DNA from: Sipunculus nudus
Lineage: Eukaryota; Annelida; Sipuncula; Golfingiida; Sipunculidae
Length of the DNA: 64,000 nt
NCBI GenBank assembly: GCA_026874595.1
Contig: CM049313.1
Span: 78,008,659 to 78,072,658 of the forward strand
Direction of reading: 5' to 3'
Part shown: piece by piece, positions 1-11,955 of the stretch
Numbering within the stretch: the first letter of the stretch is position 1
Layout of the letters: the number at the start of each line of letters is the position of its first letter
Made by a program: the position numbers and the translations under genes
Notes under the pieces: model-generated
What the model saw: the letters and a program-made list of their open reading frames with translations, nothing else
The model's database searches: none
What the model was told of the DNA's origin: nothing

Positions 1-586
1 TGCAGGTGCGCTATCGATATGTTTATGTTTTGTGAGGTTGCGCGGTACGGCCGCCATGCAGGTGCGCTATCGATATGTTTATGTTTTGTGAGGTTGCGCG
101 GTACGGCAACCATGCAGGTGCGCTATCGACATGTTTATGTTTTGTGAGGTTGCGCGGTACGGCAACCATTCAGGTGCGCTATCGATATGTTTATGTTTTG
201 TGAGGTTGCGCGGTACAGCAACCATGCAGGTGCGCTATCGATATGTTTATGTTTTGTGAGGTTGCGCGGTACGGCTGCCATGCAGGTGCGCTATCGATAT
301 GTTTATGTTTTGTGAGGTTGTGCGGAACGGGAATCATGCAGGTGCGCTATGTTTATATTTGGTAAGGTTGCGCGGTACGGCAACCATGCAGGTGCGCTAT
401 TGATATGTTTCTGTTTTGTGAGGTTGCGCGGTACGGCCGCCATGCAGGTGCGCTATCGGTGTGTTTATGATTAGTAAGTTGCGCGGTAAGGCCGCCATGC
501 AGGTGCGCCATGTACATGTTTTGTGAGGTTGCGCGGTATGGCAACCATGCAGGTGCGCTATGTCTATGTTTTGCGCCACTGATCAC
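1..586. repeat. 56-bp tandem satellite, about 10 copies, cut by window edge
   Basis: Units begin tgcaggtgcgctat and recur at positions 1, 57 and 113, so the period is 56 bp. Each unit carries a T-rich centre (gtttatgttttgtgagg) and a GC-rich end (gcgcggtacgg). Later copies have small deletions and substitutions, for example near 345-360 and 470-520, which suggests decay toward the right edge. The array is open on the left, so its true length is unknown. Minus-strand open frames here are products of the repeat, not genes. Confidence 0.95.
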
Positions 587-2711
587 GCCCGGTGCAAGGT
601 GTTTTTTTTTTACTTGTTAACATTTTGTGACAAAAACCATCTGAAAGAGAATACACTTAATTCATGTATATTCATTAAATCTAGCATGTAAGTAGGTCCT
701 TAAATGCCGTCAAACTGACAAACTCGAGTGCTGACAAACTCGAGTTTCTTCACATGACTGTTGTCTGTCGTGTACAGGTATCTCTTGCTCTCATCTGCTG
801 TATCATTGATATATGATTGTGTCCAGGCAAAGTTTATCTTTGTAATAAGAAAGTAAATTATAATAAAGGTATTTTATGTTTCAAATTGAGTTAGGATTCC
901 ATTAATATTGAAACATACAGAGCAGGATTAGCTGTTGTTCTCCATTTCATTTTGTTCACTGAACCAATTGTAACCGTTGTTTTTTCGTGATTCGGAGGTT
1001 CCACCTAATGCAACCTTAAGTCTAAGTCATTAACCTGGTTTCCTTTTGTGGAAAGAACATATTAAAAATAGTAAAAAATGTTGTTCAGCAAGTTATGTGA
1101 GTGAACAAAGAAATATTGATAATCTTGTCTAGGAGCCTGAATTATCTCCAAGAAAGTCCACTGAGACACTACAAAAATGCACAGGACATTTCATATCTTC
1201 CAGTATAAACCTCGGGTCAGCCAGTTAATCAAACTTTCATAAGCCCTCTGACTGTCTGCAAAGCAAGTCCAAATGTCTGACTGTATTTTTGTATTCTTTA
1301 TGGAATTACCTTATATAGGCATGTAAACTCTGCAGATATGATTAGCAATGAATTATTTTATCTCGTTTCTCTAAGAAACCTAAGCGATGATTCAGGAAAT
1401 GACATTACATCGGAGACAGTGCAATTCTTGAGTGCTAAAACGTTGTTCTGTGACCGAATCGTCGCATGCTTTTCAGCAGTCAGACCTACATTACTTCTTA
1501 ATGTGTTTCTGTATGAAAATTGTATCAATCCTGTTTATATACAGCAGTTTATTCTCTATTTATGCATCTAGTGATCCTTTCAGATCTATCAGGATGATGC
1601 ATGCATGGTCGTAACATTATTTCCATCCAAAACTAATAATCATTGATGCACATTCCAAAATATAACCTAAATAGCAGGCAGCAGTCTATCACGAAATAAA
1701 GACATTATTAAAAACCGGGTCGTCATTTTGCTTTCATTAGCGTGACAGGATCGAGCCTTTTTTCTAATCAGGTTCATATTGCAGTTCTTTGAATGCTGCC
1801 GCTTATGTCAATAGAAAACAAATCGACCTGGCCTGATATTTGGACAAAACCTGCAGCTCAGAAACGATTGGTTCAAATCAAGTTCACGAGACCTTTGAAA
1901 CGTTAAACTGGTCTTCTCGAGTCTGATTTTAAAGTAAACCTGACAAATCCCCTGCACAACAAAGAAGACATGTCTCAAATACTAACACCGCAACGGCTGT
2001 GAGAACAACAACAACAACCAATAAAAGACATCAGCTGGTTGAAGAATGAATTTGAGACACGATTATTGGTATTTATGGTAATCCCGCTTTCGCTTCCGGG
2101 CGCCATTATTTAACAAAACAAGAAAAGATTCAGATGTCTGAAAGCGTTCCTCGTCTATGTTCAGGTGCACTTGAATCCTATTTCAATTCATCAGCTTCAA
2201 AACCCCTTCTTTACTTCTCATAGATTTTTTAAATTCTGATTTACGTGATTTTTTAGCAGTGGATGATTATTTGAGTGTCTTGTTTTATTGTTGAAAGACA
2301 CTGCAATGAACTAGGCTTACATTTACATTGCATTTCTCATTTCTCATACATACAGTAAATATTACAAAAAAGTTATACTTCCATAATAAATATATTTAGC
2401 GAGGGACATTACGGAAAACACGTAGGGAGATAATGTTAAATAAAACGAAATGTTGACAAGTAAACGGTAACAGGTAAAAAGTAACACAAAGTTAAACAAT
2501 ATCTGCATGGGTTTGTTTTTGCAAACTGTTTGCCAAAGTATGTTATAGGTACAACAGCAGACACCAAAAAAAAAAGGTGTAACCTGAAAACATCATTTGT
2601 TTTAAATATTGGCATACGTAGTACATTTTGAAGCATCATTTTTCACTCTATAAACGAAACACTTTGGAAATATGTACTTCTTTAAATCCGCTAAGGAGGC
2701 TATGCTTTCAC
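587..2711. other. AT-rich non-coding stretch, no gene seen
   Basis: Short open frames such as 1338-1571 show no recognisable domain, repeat or protein-like composition. There is no clear transposon motif or RNA gene. A short (aac)n-like run lies near 2005-2020. Confidence 0.6.
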
Positions 2712-3098
2712 CGGTGCGTGTTTGTCTGTCGTCAGGGTGGTACACACACGAGGGAAAATCCCATTAAACACTGGTTGGATAAAAAAAAACCGTGCTTGTT
2801 TGTCTGTCGTCAGGGTGGTACACACACGAGGGGAATCCCATTAAACATTGGTGCGGTTACCATAACCCGTGCTTGTTTGTCTGTCATTAGGATGGAACAT
2901 AACACGAGGGAAGATCCATCAAACATTGGTGCGGTTACAAAAACACTTGCTTGTTTTTCTGTCGTCAGGGTGGAACACAAACGAGGAAAATTCCCGTTAA
3001 ACATTGGTGCCGTTGAAAAACCTGTGCTTGTTTGTCTGTCATCAGGATGGAACATAACACGAGGGAAGATCCCATCAAACACTGGTGCGATTACAAAA
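2712..3098. repeat. 77/78-bp tandem repeat, five copies
   Basis: The block gtgcttgtttgtctgtc recurs at about 2714, 2792, 2869, 2947 and 3024, alternating 78 and 77 bp. Copies alternate between two forms: 'gtcagggtgg' (copies 1, 2, 4) and 'atnaggatgg' (copies 3, 5). The 157-codon open frame at 2628-3101 follows the array and is broken into different phases by the 77/78-bp length changes. I read it as incidental. Confidence 0.9.
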
Positions 3099-3804
3099 TA
3101 GTTTACCCCTGGCGAATGTATGCGCTCCTCTGAGTTTCATTCTCATTCGTTACATTCATTTGAATACTTTTTTAAAATAAAAAAAAATATATTAAAATAA
3201 ATTTGAAGGACCATATGATATACATTCATTATTTTACTTCGGTGTTCAATTATAAAACACTTTGAATTAAGCTTAGCCAGAGCAATGCAATGTCTTCGAG
3301 AGGACGTCTTTTTTTCTAATGTTCTTAATTAAACAGTGTTCATATTTATTGTGGTAATATTACATAGCATAAGACTTCATGGACGACCCTGTAGTAATTG
3401 TATGATCTGTATACGTCCAATAATCTAATCAAGACAGGACCCGGCGCCAAATTATGCCTTGTTATGTCTTTTTACCGCAGATTTATATCGCCAGACGCCT
3501 TTGGGTTTAGATAATCAGCAGTGAATCAGTGCTGCTGGATGCTTTTTTCACAAATAAAATCCACAGATTTAATTTAATGACTGGTCAAAGGTTAACACTA
3601 ATACGGAGACATTTTGGTATCTCGAGTCTAAGACACTGTTATCAGCAAGACACGAGCCACCTGAGGTTGATTAATTAATAAAAACTGTAATTAAGGATCC
3701 GTATGTCGGCCGGGTGTTAGACCACAACATAATAATAAATAGAGTTACTGACGAATTTCAACTTACACCTGATTCCTCGTATTTCTGCTTATGCTGGGCG
3801 GACA
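3099..3804. other. Non-coding spacer
   Basis: AT-rich DNA between two minisatellites. No coding region, RNA gene or transposon motif was recognised. Confidence 0.6.
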
Positions 3805-5031
3805 TGAGGGGATGTGTACGATTCTGAGACCACACGGTATTCTACTTGAGGGGATGTGTACGATTCTGAGACCACACGGTATTCTACGTGAGGGGATGTG
3901 TATGATTCTGAGACCACACGATATTCTACTTGAGGGGATGTGTGTGATTCTGAGACCACACGATATTCTACTTGAGGGGATGTGTGTGATTCTGAGACCA
4001 CACGGTATTCTACTTGAGGGGATGTGTACGATTCTGAGACCACACGGTATTCTACTTGAGGGGATGTGTACGATTCTGAGACCACACGGTATTCTACGTG
4101 AGGGGATGTGTATGATTCTGAGACCACACGATATTCTACTTGAGGGGATGTGTGTGATTCTGAGACCACACGGTATTCTACTTGAGGGGATGTGTACGAT
4201 TCTGAGACCACACGGTATTCTACGTTAGGGGATGTGTATGATTCTGAGACCACACGATATTCTACTTGAGGGGATGTGTGTGATTCTGAGACCACACGAT
4301 ATTCTACTTGAGGGGATGTGTATGATACTCAGACCACACGATATTCTACTTGAGGGGATGTGTGTGATTCTGGGACCCCACGGTATTCTACTTGAGGGAT
4401 GTGTATGATACTCAGACCACACGATATTCTACTTGAGGGGATGTGTGTGATTCTGAGACCCAACGGTATTCTACTTGAGGGGATGTGTGTGATTCTGAGA
4501 CCCCATTATAGTCTACTTGAGGGGATGTGTGTGATTCTGAGACCACACGATAGTCTACTTGAGGGAATGTGTGTGATTCTGAGACCCCACAATAGTCTAC
4601 TTAGGGGATGTGTATGATTCTGAGACCCCACGATAGTCTGCTTGAGGGGATGTGTATGATTCTGAGACCCCACGATAGTCTACTTTAGGGGATGTGTATG
4701 ATTCTGAGACCCCACGATAGTCTACTTGAGGGGATGTGTATTATTCTGAGACCACACGATATTCTACTTGAGGGGATGTGTCTGATTATGAGACCATACG
4801 ATATTCTACTTGAGGGGATGTGTACGATTCTGAGACCACTCGATATTCTACTTGAGGGGATGTGTATGATTCTGAGACCCCACGATAGTCTACTTGAGGG
4901 GATGTGTATGATTCTGAGACCCCACGATAGTCTACTTGAGGGGATGTGTATGATTCTGAGACCCCACGATAGTTTACTTGAGGGGATGTGTGTGATTCTG
5001 AGACCACACGGTATTCTACTTGAGGGGGATG
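3805..5031. repeat. 42-bp minisatellite, about 29 copies, with higher-order order
   Basis: The unit is 42 bp (gaggggatgtgtNNgattct then gagaccacacg, then a short AT-rich part). Because 42 is a multiple of three, several frames stay open on both strands and encode 14-residue repeats. Single-base indels (for example near 4225, 4400, 4605 and 4685) break every frame, so these are unlikely to be proteins. Variants fall in zones: 'gtacg/tatg/gtgtg' types rotate in the first third, an 'atactcag' type alternates near 4320-4440, and a 'ccccac..atagtc' type dominates after about 4500. Confidence 0.95.
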
Positions 5032-7089
5032 GGAGTGAATGAGCAAGCACGTTTATTATATGTATGAATGCTAGTTTTTAAAACATTTCAAAGGTAATTT
5101 GTAATGATGGCGGCACTTGGAGAGAATTTCAACTCTCGAATTAAAAAATGATCCGGGTTGGGGTGGGGGGGGGGGGGGCAGTTGCTATAAGTAGCTTTTC
5201 AGACAGAGATCACCATTTCTTGTCCCACAGATGTATGATGTTGCCCTGGCGGTGATTTCCCAGGAGAGCTTGTAATTGATATTCCTGTCTTTTAGGGTCC
5301 AGAAGTGTTTATATATTCCAGTCATTAAGAAGACCAACCTTTCTTTAAACGCTGCAATATGGGGGACCACTAAGATAAGGGGACCATATATGCCCCCCCC
5401 TTATATTCCAACACAAATTTTTAGTGATATTTCATTACACGTAACGAAATGTTGGGAAGCAGTAAACGACACGAAGTCATTGCTTCCGATTGCAAGTTGT
5501 ATTTTGAAATACGGTACAAAGTCCTATGAACTTGACTTTGTATTGTATCGTATTTTTAGAGCATGGTTTGAAATGTTCGTATCGAGATTATCGTAAAGTC
5601 GTCTTATCTCAATTTCATTGAATGTCCGTTGAAATAGGACACGAAGTTAGCAAATTAATAATGGAAGTTCACTGTGCAGTCGCGCTACGAGCCGGATGCT
5701 CGATGTTTTGCAGTTTTGAAGTGTCTGCTTTATTTTCTTTTCTTTTGTTTGCCGTTCATGTCACAGGTACTGTGATAACCTTCGAGTGGAGCAGAGAGAA
5801 GGAGGGAAGGTAAAGGAAGCTATGACCTAGCCATGAGTGATTGTACAATCATGGCGCAGTGTCGAGGAGTCTCATGAGCCATGGGGACGTACACAGAATC
5901 TCCTTCCGTATCCCTGGATCTTCTTCGTCGCCTCCTGATAATTATGCCAGCAGCGCAAAAAGCCAATTTTCTGCGATGTATAGGACCGTTTCATTGGCAG
6001 TCATGTTGCTGATCAATATTTGATCTAATTATCCCATATCCTTCTGCACTATATTCGAATAATGTACGGGAAAATACGATACGAATATTAGGTATTTATG
6101 ATACTACGTTGGCATAAAAAATATGAAATCGTATCGTATCCAAATTTCAATACGTGTACGCTTGGCTTTAGCTATTTCGGTATTATTCTGTACTGCTTAG
6201 GTACTTATTTGGTGTTCTTATAAGGATTCTTAGTACCTCGTTGTATTTACCTAGTGATACGTACTGGTAAATTATACTAAAATTACATAAACAAGTTTTT
6301 TTTTGTGGTAAGAAGCTCATGGAATAAGTAATTTTTTGCAAGCATGCGCGTGTTTGGCAATTGGGACAAGGCGTTCCAAAGTGCAAAATCGATTTGTTTT
6401 GAGCAGAAACGACCTCTGGCGGAAGGCTGTCAAAGGGGTTAGTCCTGTGTGTACAGAGAGATAACCTAAGGCAATCAAAAAGTTTGCAGCAGCTAGGGGG
6501 AGGTTAGGCCAGCAGTAGAGGTACTGACATACAGGACACGCTGACATAGGGTGAGGAGGAACAGCAGAAGCAGGAGGAGGAAAACCTGCTAGAGAAAGTA
6601 CGAGTGGACGAAGAGAAACCCTTGCAACCTGTTTGTTTTCCCCATCTATATACCATGCAATAACATCAGGAATCCAATACGCTCTTGTATTAGCTCGTCC
6701 ATATTTTTGCCAGCGAGTTTGACTTTGAGTGATGCCACCCTCATTCACTCATTTAAAGACCAGGCATAAGCCTTATTCTGAAAGGACAAAATGACCTATC
6801 ATTTATGTGTTACTGACCCGCAAATCAGAATTATTAACACATTTAACAAACACATATGCTTAGGGTGCAGATAACAACGCGGGAGCGGGACTGAACTTTT
6901 ATTTCACTTATGTGAACAAAACCTGTAATTTTTAACGAGGGCCGACAGCAGACCCATGGGAGAATATGATCGACCTCGGCCGTGTTAAATTATATTTGAA
7001 TTATTTATCACACTAGATAATTCTGAATCTAAGGGCTTTTTTAGGTGACTTAGAAACATGATAAGACTTCATAAAAAGCCTACGGGACA
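5032..7089. other. Non-coding stretch with a G14 run
   Basis: No supported gene. A run of 14 G lies at 5165-5178. Open frames at 5276-5596 (plus) and 6317-6748 (minus, 143 codons) have no motif I recognise. The latter is proline- and alanine-rich in the middle and could be a fragment of something, but I cannot assign it. Confidence 0.5.
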
Positions 7090-8060
7090 AGCTGAGGAGC
7101 ATCTCCACGTCTGGTATAATGTACCGTTGATAAGCATTGTTCTTCCAACGACCTAACAATTTTAATTTCCAAGTCGTTTAGCCCGCTGCCGTTGTCGCTC
7201 CCCCCCCCCCCCCCACCCTATAGCTATGGCTGGTGTACTGTTCTGGCTCAAACGAAAGCTAGATCGTGCCTGGTCCGTTTTAAAAACATACTCCGGCTAA
7301 ATGTAACTACGTTTGGATATATAAACAAAGGGAATACGGAGGTGTGGGACAGACGTTGACGCTCTGTTACATTAAGATTCATTTACACCCCCATTGCGCA
7401 GCATGTATCACATACTCTATGGCAGTTACATGCCACGTAAACTTTAAAACTTTTGTTACGACGGTCGATTTAAGATGATTGTATGAAAACCTGCATATAT
7501 ATCAAACCGCCGACTGATGTCCCAAATTCAACATCGTGATTGGTAAGATGCACATTTGGGTTGAATTCCCGTAATGACGGTGTAGTGAATTCCTAAACTC
7601 TCAGTAAGCCAAAGTGGGCTAATGTCATAGCAGCTCACAATAATTTTGCTTGATATGTATTATCAATTAGAGGAAGCAGTTTTTGTAGTATTCGAACTGT
7701 AATAGGTAATTTTGATTTGGGTGAACCTTACTAGTACTCAACAACTCTTAAAGCAAGTTTTTAGCCTGGGGGCAGAAGAAGGGGGCGGAAAATGGCCTGA
7801 CAATACAAGCAAGCTACGTATTGAGGCGATATGCTCATTTGTAGTGTTAAACTTTAATCTTTTCACTTTGAAGCAATGTGTTACATATAAGAGAAGTGTC
7901 TCTTCTGAATATAGCATAGCAATGAGTCTATTCTGCTCGCAAAACTGCAAGTACTGTTTTTGAGTTTATGTATATTTGCGGATCGTATTTGGTCTATTAC
8001 CATGCCTCACGAGATGGCGACACTCCTGGCGAAGCTTCTTTGCGGGCAGATATGTACCTC
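7090..8060 (-). pseudogene. Tyrosine recombinase (DIRS-type), decayed
   Basis: A DIRS-type recombinase would integrate the circular DNA copy without a DDE integrase. From 8060 down to 7963 the start of the N-terminal core-binding domain is readable (NTIRKYT), followed by an open stretch at 7963-7738 with EETLLLYVTHCF and IASIRSLLVLSGHFPPP. The catalytic domain follows: LPITVRILQKL near 7715-7680, then HFGLLRV near 7620-7600 with the first catalytic Arg, interrupted by stops. An HSYR box sits at about 7227-7215, directly before a 15-base C run (7200-7214 on the plus strand) that reads as a glycine run in the same frame and continues into ATTAAG. GRWKNNAYQRYI at about 7155-7118 holds the expected nucleophilic Tyr region. 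The R, H-x-x-R and Y elements are therefore all visible although the frame is broken several times. Confidence 0.85.
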
Positions 8061-8094
8061 AAATTAACAAACTTTACAAACAATTATTTTCATT

Positions 8095-8720
8095 CGATAT
8101 ACACCACTGACTTTGGTATTGTAAGGTAAGCATCTGATTGAGGTACTAGTTTCCTAAATGTATCTAGCTGGAACCGGCTTAGGGAGTCCGCAGTATTTTT
8201 ATTAACACCGGCGGCCACGTGATGTGCCAAATATTCAATGTTATTACTTGCACATTTGAAAAACATTACACGAACTATAATTGCATAATTTCCGGCGACT
8301 TGCTAGAACCAGTTTGCAGAATCTGTACAACAGCGATATTATTACAATGAAACAGCACACATTTCCTGTACAACAAATGACCCCACGTTGCTGTTGCTTT
8401 GACGAATGCGTAGAGCTCCCTCCATGCAATACTTCTTTTGGCGTATTCCTGGCAAAATGGATAAATCGAAAAGCCAACCGTAACCTAAATCTGATGCATC
8501 TGTCCAAAGATGCAGTGTTTCGATCGTAGACCAACCTTCCTCATAAAACCAACGGATGCCATTCCATTGTTTCAGATACCCTAGCCACCACTTTATATCT
8601 AATCGACACTCTTTGTTTAATTTGATGAGATGGTGGAGATGACGTACCTCCTTGGATGTTTTAATCAGACGACGTACAAACGTACGCCCTTGGCGCACTA
8701 CCTAAGAAATAAAGTCAACT
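8095..8720 (-). pseudogene. RNase H domain of the DIRS-type element, decayed
   Basis: Starts in the RT-RNase H connection (GRTFVRRLIKTSKEVRHLHH, about 8695-8635) and continues through WWLGYLKQWNGIRWF. The first RNase H Asp is seen in LHLWTDASDLGYGWLF near 8515-8468. After a frameshift near 8345 the reading continues as FHCNNIAVVQILQTGSSKSP, then NIEYLAHHVAAGVNKN and ADSLSRFQLDTF near 8190-8140. This is the usual tail of RNase H in this group. It ends at a stop near 8095, just before the recombinase. RNase H would remove the RNA template during reverse transcription. At least two frameshifts make this copy non-functional. Confidence 0.85.
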
Positions 8721-9400
8721 TTCCAATAGATAAGAGTTTCTGCCGCTCCGTTTCTTTTGCCAGGAATGTAATTCCGATAGTACATCGCGCAAACGATCCT
8801 CTGATATACGCAGTTGCAGGAGATTTGAATCAATTATAATACCAATATACCCTAACACCAATGACGGGCCAGCGACTTTTTCGTCTGTACGCTAAATCCC
8901 ATTGCGTGACAGATCTTCAGCATTACTTCCAAACTTTTTTGCGCACTGATCCGAAGCCGCCACTACGCATGTAAAATAATTATCTAAATAATGCTCAATA
9001 TGCACAGCTCCCTTGCTTGCATTACGTACTTAAGCGCTTTGGCGAAAAGGGTAAATAATTTCGGCGATCAGCAAAAAGATCGACAGCCAGATGGAAGTAC
9101 CACCTGACAATAGTAATGAGTCTGTCCGTTACGGTCTGGCCTAGGAATACCAAGTAATTCCCAGGCTTCTGGTCTTATGAGCACGTTTAAATGCGTCCTC
9201 TAAATCTCTTTTGGCCATTTCGGCGCCCAGGCCGTATTTACGCACCACTTCACTTAATCAATTGTAACATACAAAACGCTACAATCACAAGTTATGACGA
9301 CATTCACGGAATCTCCTGGTGGCCACGAAAGATCATTGATTACCTGAACTTACCGGACAAGTGCTTTACGATTTGGCCCTTTTTTGGGATAAGACACGGA
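8720..9400 (-). pseudogene. Reverse transcriptase of the DIRS-type element, decayed
   Basis: Readable blocks on the minus strand, in order: INDLSWPPGDSVN (about 9345-9305), MAKRDLEDAF (about 9220-9190), VLPSGCRSF and PKLFTLFAKALKYV (about 9110-9035), and IEHYLDNYFT (about 9000-8970). GYIGIIIDSNLLQLRISEDR follows near 8855-8795. The catalytic box reads YLDN, so the second active-site Asp is replaced by Asn. Several stops and frame changes separate the blocks. Between MAKRDLEDAF and VLPSGCRSF the reading is short and degraded. The 5' limit near 9400 is where similarity fades. Confidence 0.82.
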
Positions 9401-10049
9401 CGACGGCACAGGGGAACGGTGGGTTTTTCTATGTTACTGACTCGTAAATTATATATATAAATATGTCGTAGGCCAAATAGTTCAGGCACGCACATGAAGC
9501 ATTATTTTACAAAAAAAAAAACGAAACTGGTTGACAGAACGTTACTTTAATCATAATCATTTACAAGTGTCTTTTACAAAGTTTTATCAGTACCTGTGGT
9601 GTCTGCTCTCTCACGACCCTTGATTGTCAGAACACCTAACTCAGGAAAACGTATCATGAGACTGAACTGAAGACGAGGCGGGCTACTAAAACAAAAGACC
9701 CACGGTAAATAACCTGTTTGGAAAACCACAATCTGTAAACGAATGAAAAATGAAACGGTGGATTGTAAAAAGGGTGACCAGAAAAGGAACACTGAAACTG
9801 AGTCAATGTTAATTTAATGGTTAGTTAAACGTTATTTCTCAGTCTATACCTACATAATGTTTATCACTACAGGCCTGTACAGTGATCAGTCTTACATGTT
9901 TTATGACCATTTATCAAACTATTAAATATCATTTATTATCACAGACACGCAAACAAACACGTACAGCAAATTGTGGTTTTTTTTTTTATCAAACATGGTA
10001 TACATGGGTTATATGATTCTGTGGTTTAGATTACACCCAATCACTCGTG
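9401..10049. other. Junction between DIRS relic and Gypsy 3' region
   Basis: No gene seen. This should contain the 3' end, and possibly the LTR, of the Gypsy element to its right, but I could not define an LTR because the partner LTR was not found. T-rich and A-rich runs occur near 9505-9525 and 9975-9990. Confidence 0.4.
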
Positions 10050-11178
10050 CAGAACCATGAAGTTGCTTGTTTTGGCGCGTGTGGATCGCCCCGAAAATTG
10101 ACATGGTGACGTCACAGTGTCAAGTTCGCGCCTTTTTTTCACGGAGGGACTCGTATCTTGATCAAGTGGTATTACGGTTGACTGATCATAAACTGTAGAT
10201 CGGACAGATTCGTCAAGAGTTAAACGTCAAGGAGACACATCCAAGTCAATCGAAGTATTTAAGTGGGAATCGGAGGCTTCTTATTCTGTGTGCTTCAGAG
10301 GAAAGCCAACGCTCGAATCTCCCGGATCATTGTCAAAATCACGCTGCTCAGTTACAGTTAAATGCGACCTATTATACACATACGTTTCATATTCGAAATC
10401 AGATTCTGACAATTGGGAACTGGGAGGTTTTATAATATTTCTGCAGACTCTGTGATTCTAGTGGGTATTCTTTTGGTGGTTTCACTTCGACACTTGTTAA
10501 TTTCACACTTTCACTTGATAATTCAGGTCTTATTTCACCAACAGGCAGTATGTAATTTAAGTGTAATACTCTAGCTAGCAGACCCATTTGAATTTTCTTT
10601 ATCTAAAGAATACATTGGCATATCAGAATTTTTCTGATCCATCACCACATTTATATCCGATTCCCACTTGTCAGCGATTTTCGCTTTACCGTTCACGTGG
10701 AGATTTCATTTCTTACCTTAACGGTCTCCTTTTTGTAATCTGGCTCCTCTTAAAATGCTTTTTCTTTTTATCAGCCACTTGATTTAAAGCAGTCTTATAA
10801 GCCAGTTCTAATTTATCCTTAAAGCTGGAAGTGAATTCTGTGTAAGTGCCATGGGGTTTTAATCTAGATTGGTATTTAGTTCTAAATCTACTGGCAATCT
10901 TGGCTGTTTACCAAATATTAGAAAGTAAGGATCGAGAATACCCTGTGCTTTCATGCTTTGTACAATTGTACAAATGTACACCAAAGGAGGTACATGCGCG
11001 TTCCAATCATTTTACTTTGATGGATTGAGGGTACAAAGCATGTAAAGTAGAACTTGGCGCATGCTCTCACAGGCGCCATTACCCATTGGTGTGTATGGTG
11101 AGATGCGTAATTTCTGCATTCCAGAAAATATTACAAAGCCCTCTTATAATTGTGTTTTCAAACGACCTACCTTGATCG
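10050..11178 (-). pseudogene. Integrase C-terminal half and pol tail of Gypsy element
   Basis: Reading down from 11178: DQGRSFENTIIRGLCN, ITHLTIHTNG, and, one frame over, GNGACESMRQVLLYMLCTL, which holds the third catalytic residue (Glu) of the DDE triad near 11075. Then comes FGKQPRLPVDLELN (about 10905-10865). The C-terminal domain carries ADKWESDINVVMDQ and ends in LARVLHLNYILPVGEI near 10585-10535. An acidic tail follows, with SESDFEYETYVYN and, near 10085-10060, GRSTRAKTSNF, a basic stretch common at the end of Gypsy pol. At least three frameshifts and several stops are present. It is the downstream half of the integrase whose upstream half lies at 19356-19840. Confidence 0.82.
11167..11178. 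repeat. Left copy of 12-bp direct repeat at insertion break
   Basis: Sequence ctaccttgatcg, identical to 19356-19367. Flanking bases differ on both sides (gac/tag here, tcg/ctg there). It falls exactly where the two halves of the Gypsy integrase join, as expected of a target-site duplication. Confidence 0.75.
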
Positions 11179-11919
11179 TAGCCATGACAACATGACACAC
11201 AGGCCTTCTGAAATAAACTGATAGGGCCTGGAGTCATGATGGCAGTCACAACAGAACGCCCATTCTAAGGGTCGGATCAAAATATTTAATGTCTGGTATT
11301 ATTTGGCATCACAGGCTTATATAGTCGTATTATATGTGCTTAATATCGAAGAAAAAATGTTGTTACACATAATTAATTACATTTATTACCTTCTTTCATC
11401 ACTGTGGCACCGATTCACGTGAAGCGGTACTTCGCATTCAAAAGTGAAGGTGTCATGGCGCGGTCGTATATGTAAACTTGGAAGTCGGAAGCCGGACGCC
11501 GGAAACCGAGGAATCGTTTTATAAATAATGCAATTTAAAGCATATACAAAATGCTAACGCTTCAATACCGTTTTGTTTTTTCCCCCGATAGAATAAGATC
11601 TTTATTATCATTCTGTGAAGAATAATAGTTATCCATTCTTCAATCTGAACGTTATGGACGATTTTGTGCTCGGAAGCAATCTCGGAAGTCAGTCAGAAGT
11701 GCTGGGATGTTATCCAATGTGTATAACTCGGAAGTCACAGAGACGCACTGGTTAACTTGTGGTCAGTTAAGAGCCACAGCCCAAATGCAGTTTCATTATA
11801 ATTATAGTTGCATGCATATATCAAAATTGCTTATGCATGATTTTGCTTTGAATGCGTGAATAACACAAACATGATACATAATCGTAAAACTATAAGCTCT
11901 TAATTTTTTTATTTGTAAA

Positions 11920-11922
<3 letters not shown>

Positions 11923-11952
<30 letters not shown>
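11923..11952. repeat. (AT)n microsatellite
   Basis: An uninterrupted alternating TA run of about 30 bases. Confidence 0.95.

Positions 11953-11955
<3 letters not shown>

Larger units (their letters stand above)
7090..9400 (-). mobile_element. DIRS-type tyrosine-recombinase retrotransposon relic
   Basis: On the minus strand, three protein domains follow each other in the order reverse transcriptase (about 9400-8720), RNase H (about 8720-8095) and tyrosine recombinase (about 8060-7090). That order, with a recombinase in place of a DDE integrase, is the signature of the DIRS/Ngaro group. All three domains carry stops and frameshifts, so the copy is dead. No methyltransferase domain was seen between RNase H and recombinase. 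No split direct or inverted terminal repeats were found, and the gag part upstream of about 9400 is missing or unrecognisable. Confidence 0.85.

Noticed and set aside
2628-3101. 157-codon plus-strand frame as a Cys-containing repeat protein
   Set aside because: It follows a 77/78-bp non-coding repeat whose length changes shift the phase. The minus strand is open over the same units too.
3789-4295. 168-codon minus-strand frame with a 14-residue repeat as a repetitive protein
   Set aside because: Frames are open on both strands because the repeat is 42 bp. Indels in neighbouring units break it, and there is no signal peptide or flanking coding sequence.
6317-6748. 143-codon minus-strand frame as a host gene
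   Set aside because: No recognised motif, no splice or promoter context, and base composition like its surroundings. Left unassigned.
10050-11178. A second, independent Gypsy element separate from 19356-21890
   Set aside because: The two parts are complementary halves of one integrase meeting at an identical 12-bp sequence, so one split element is simpler, although not proven.
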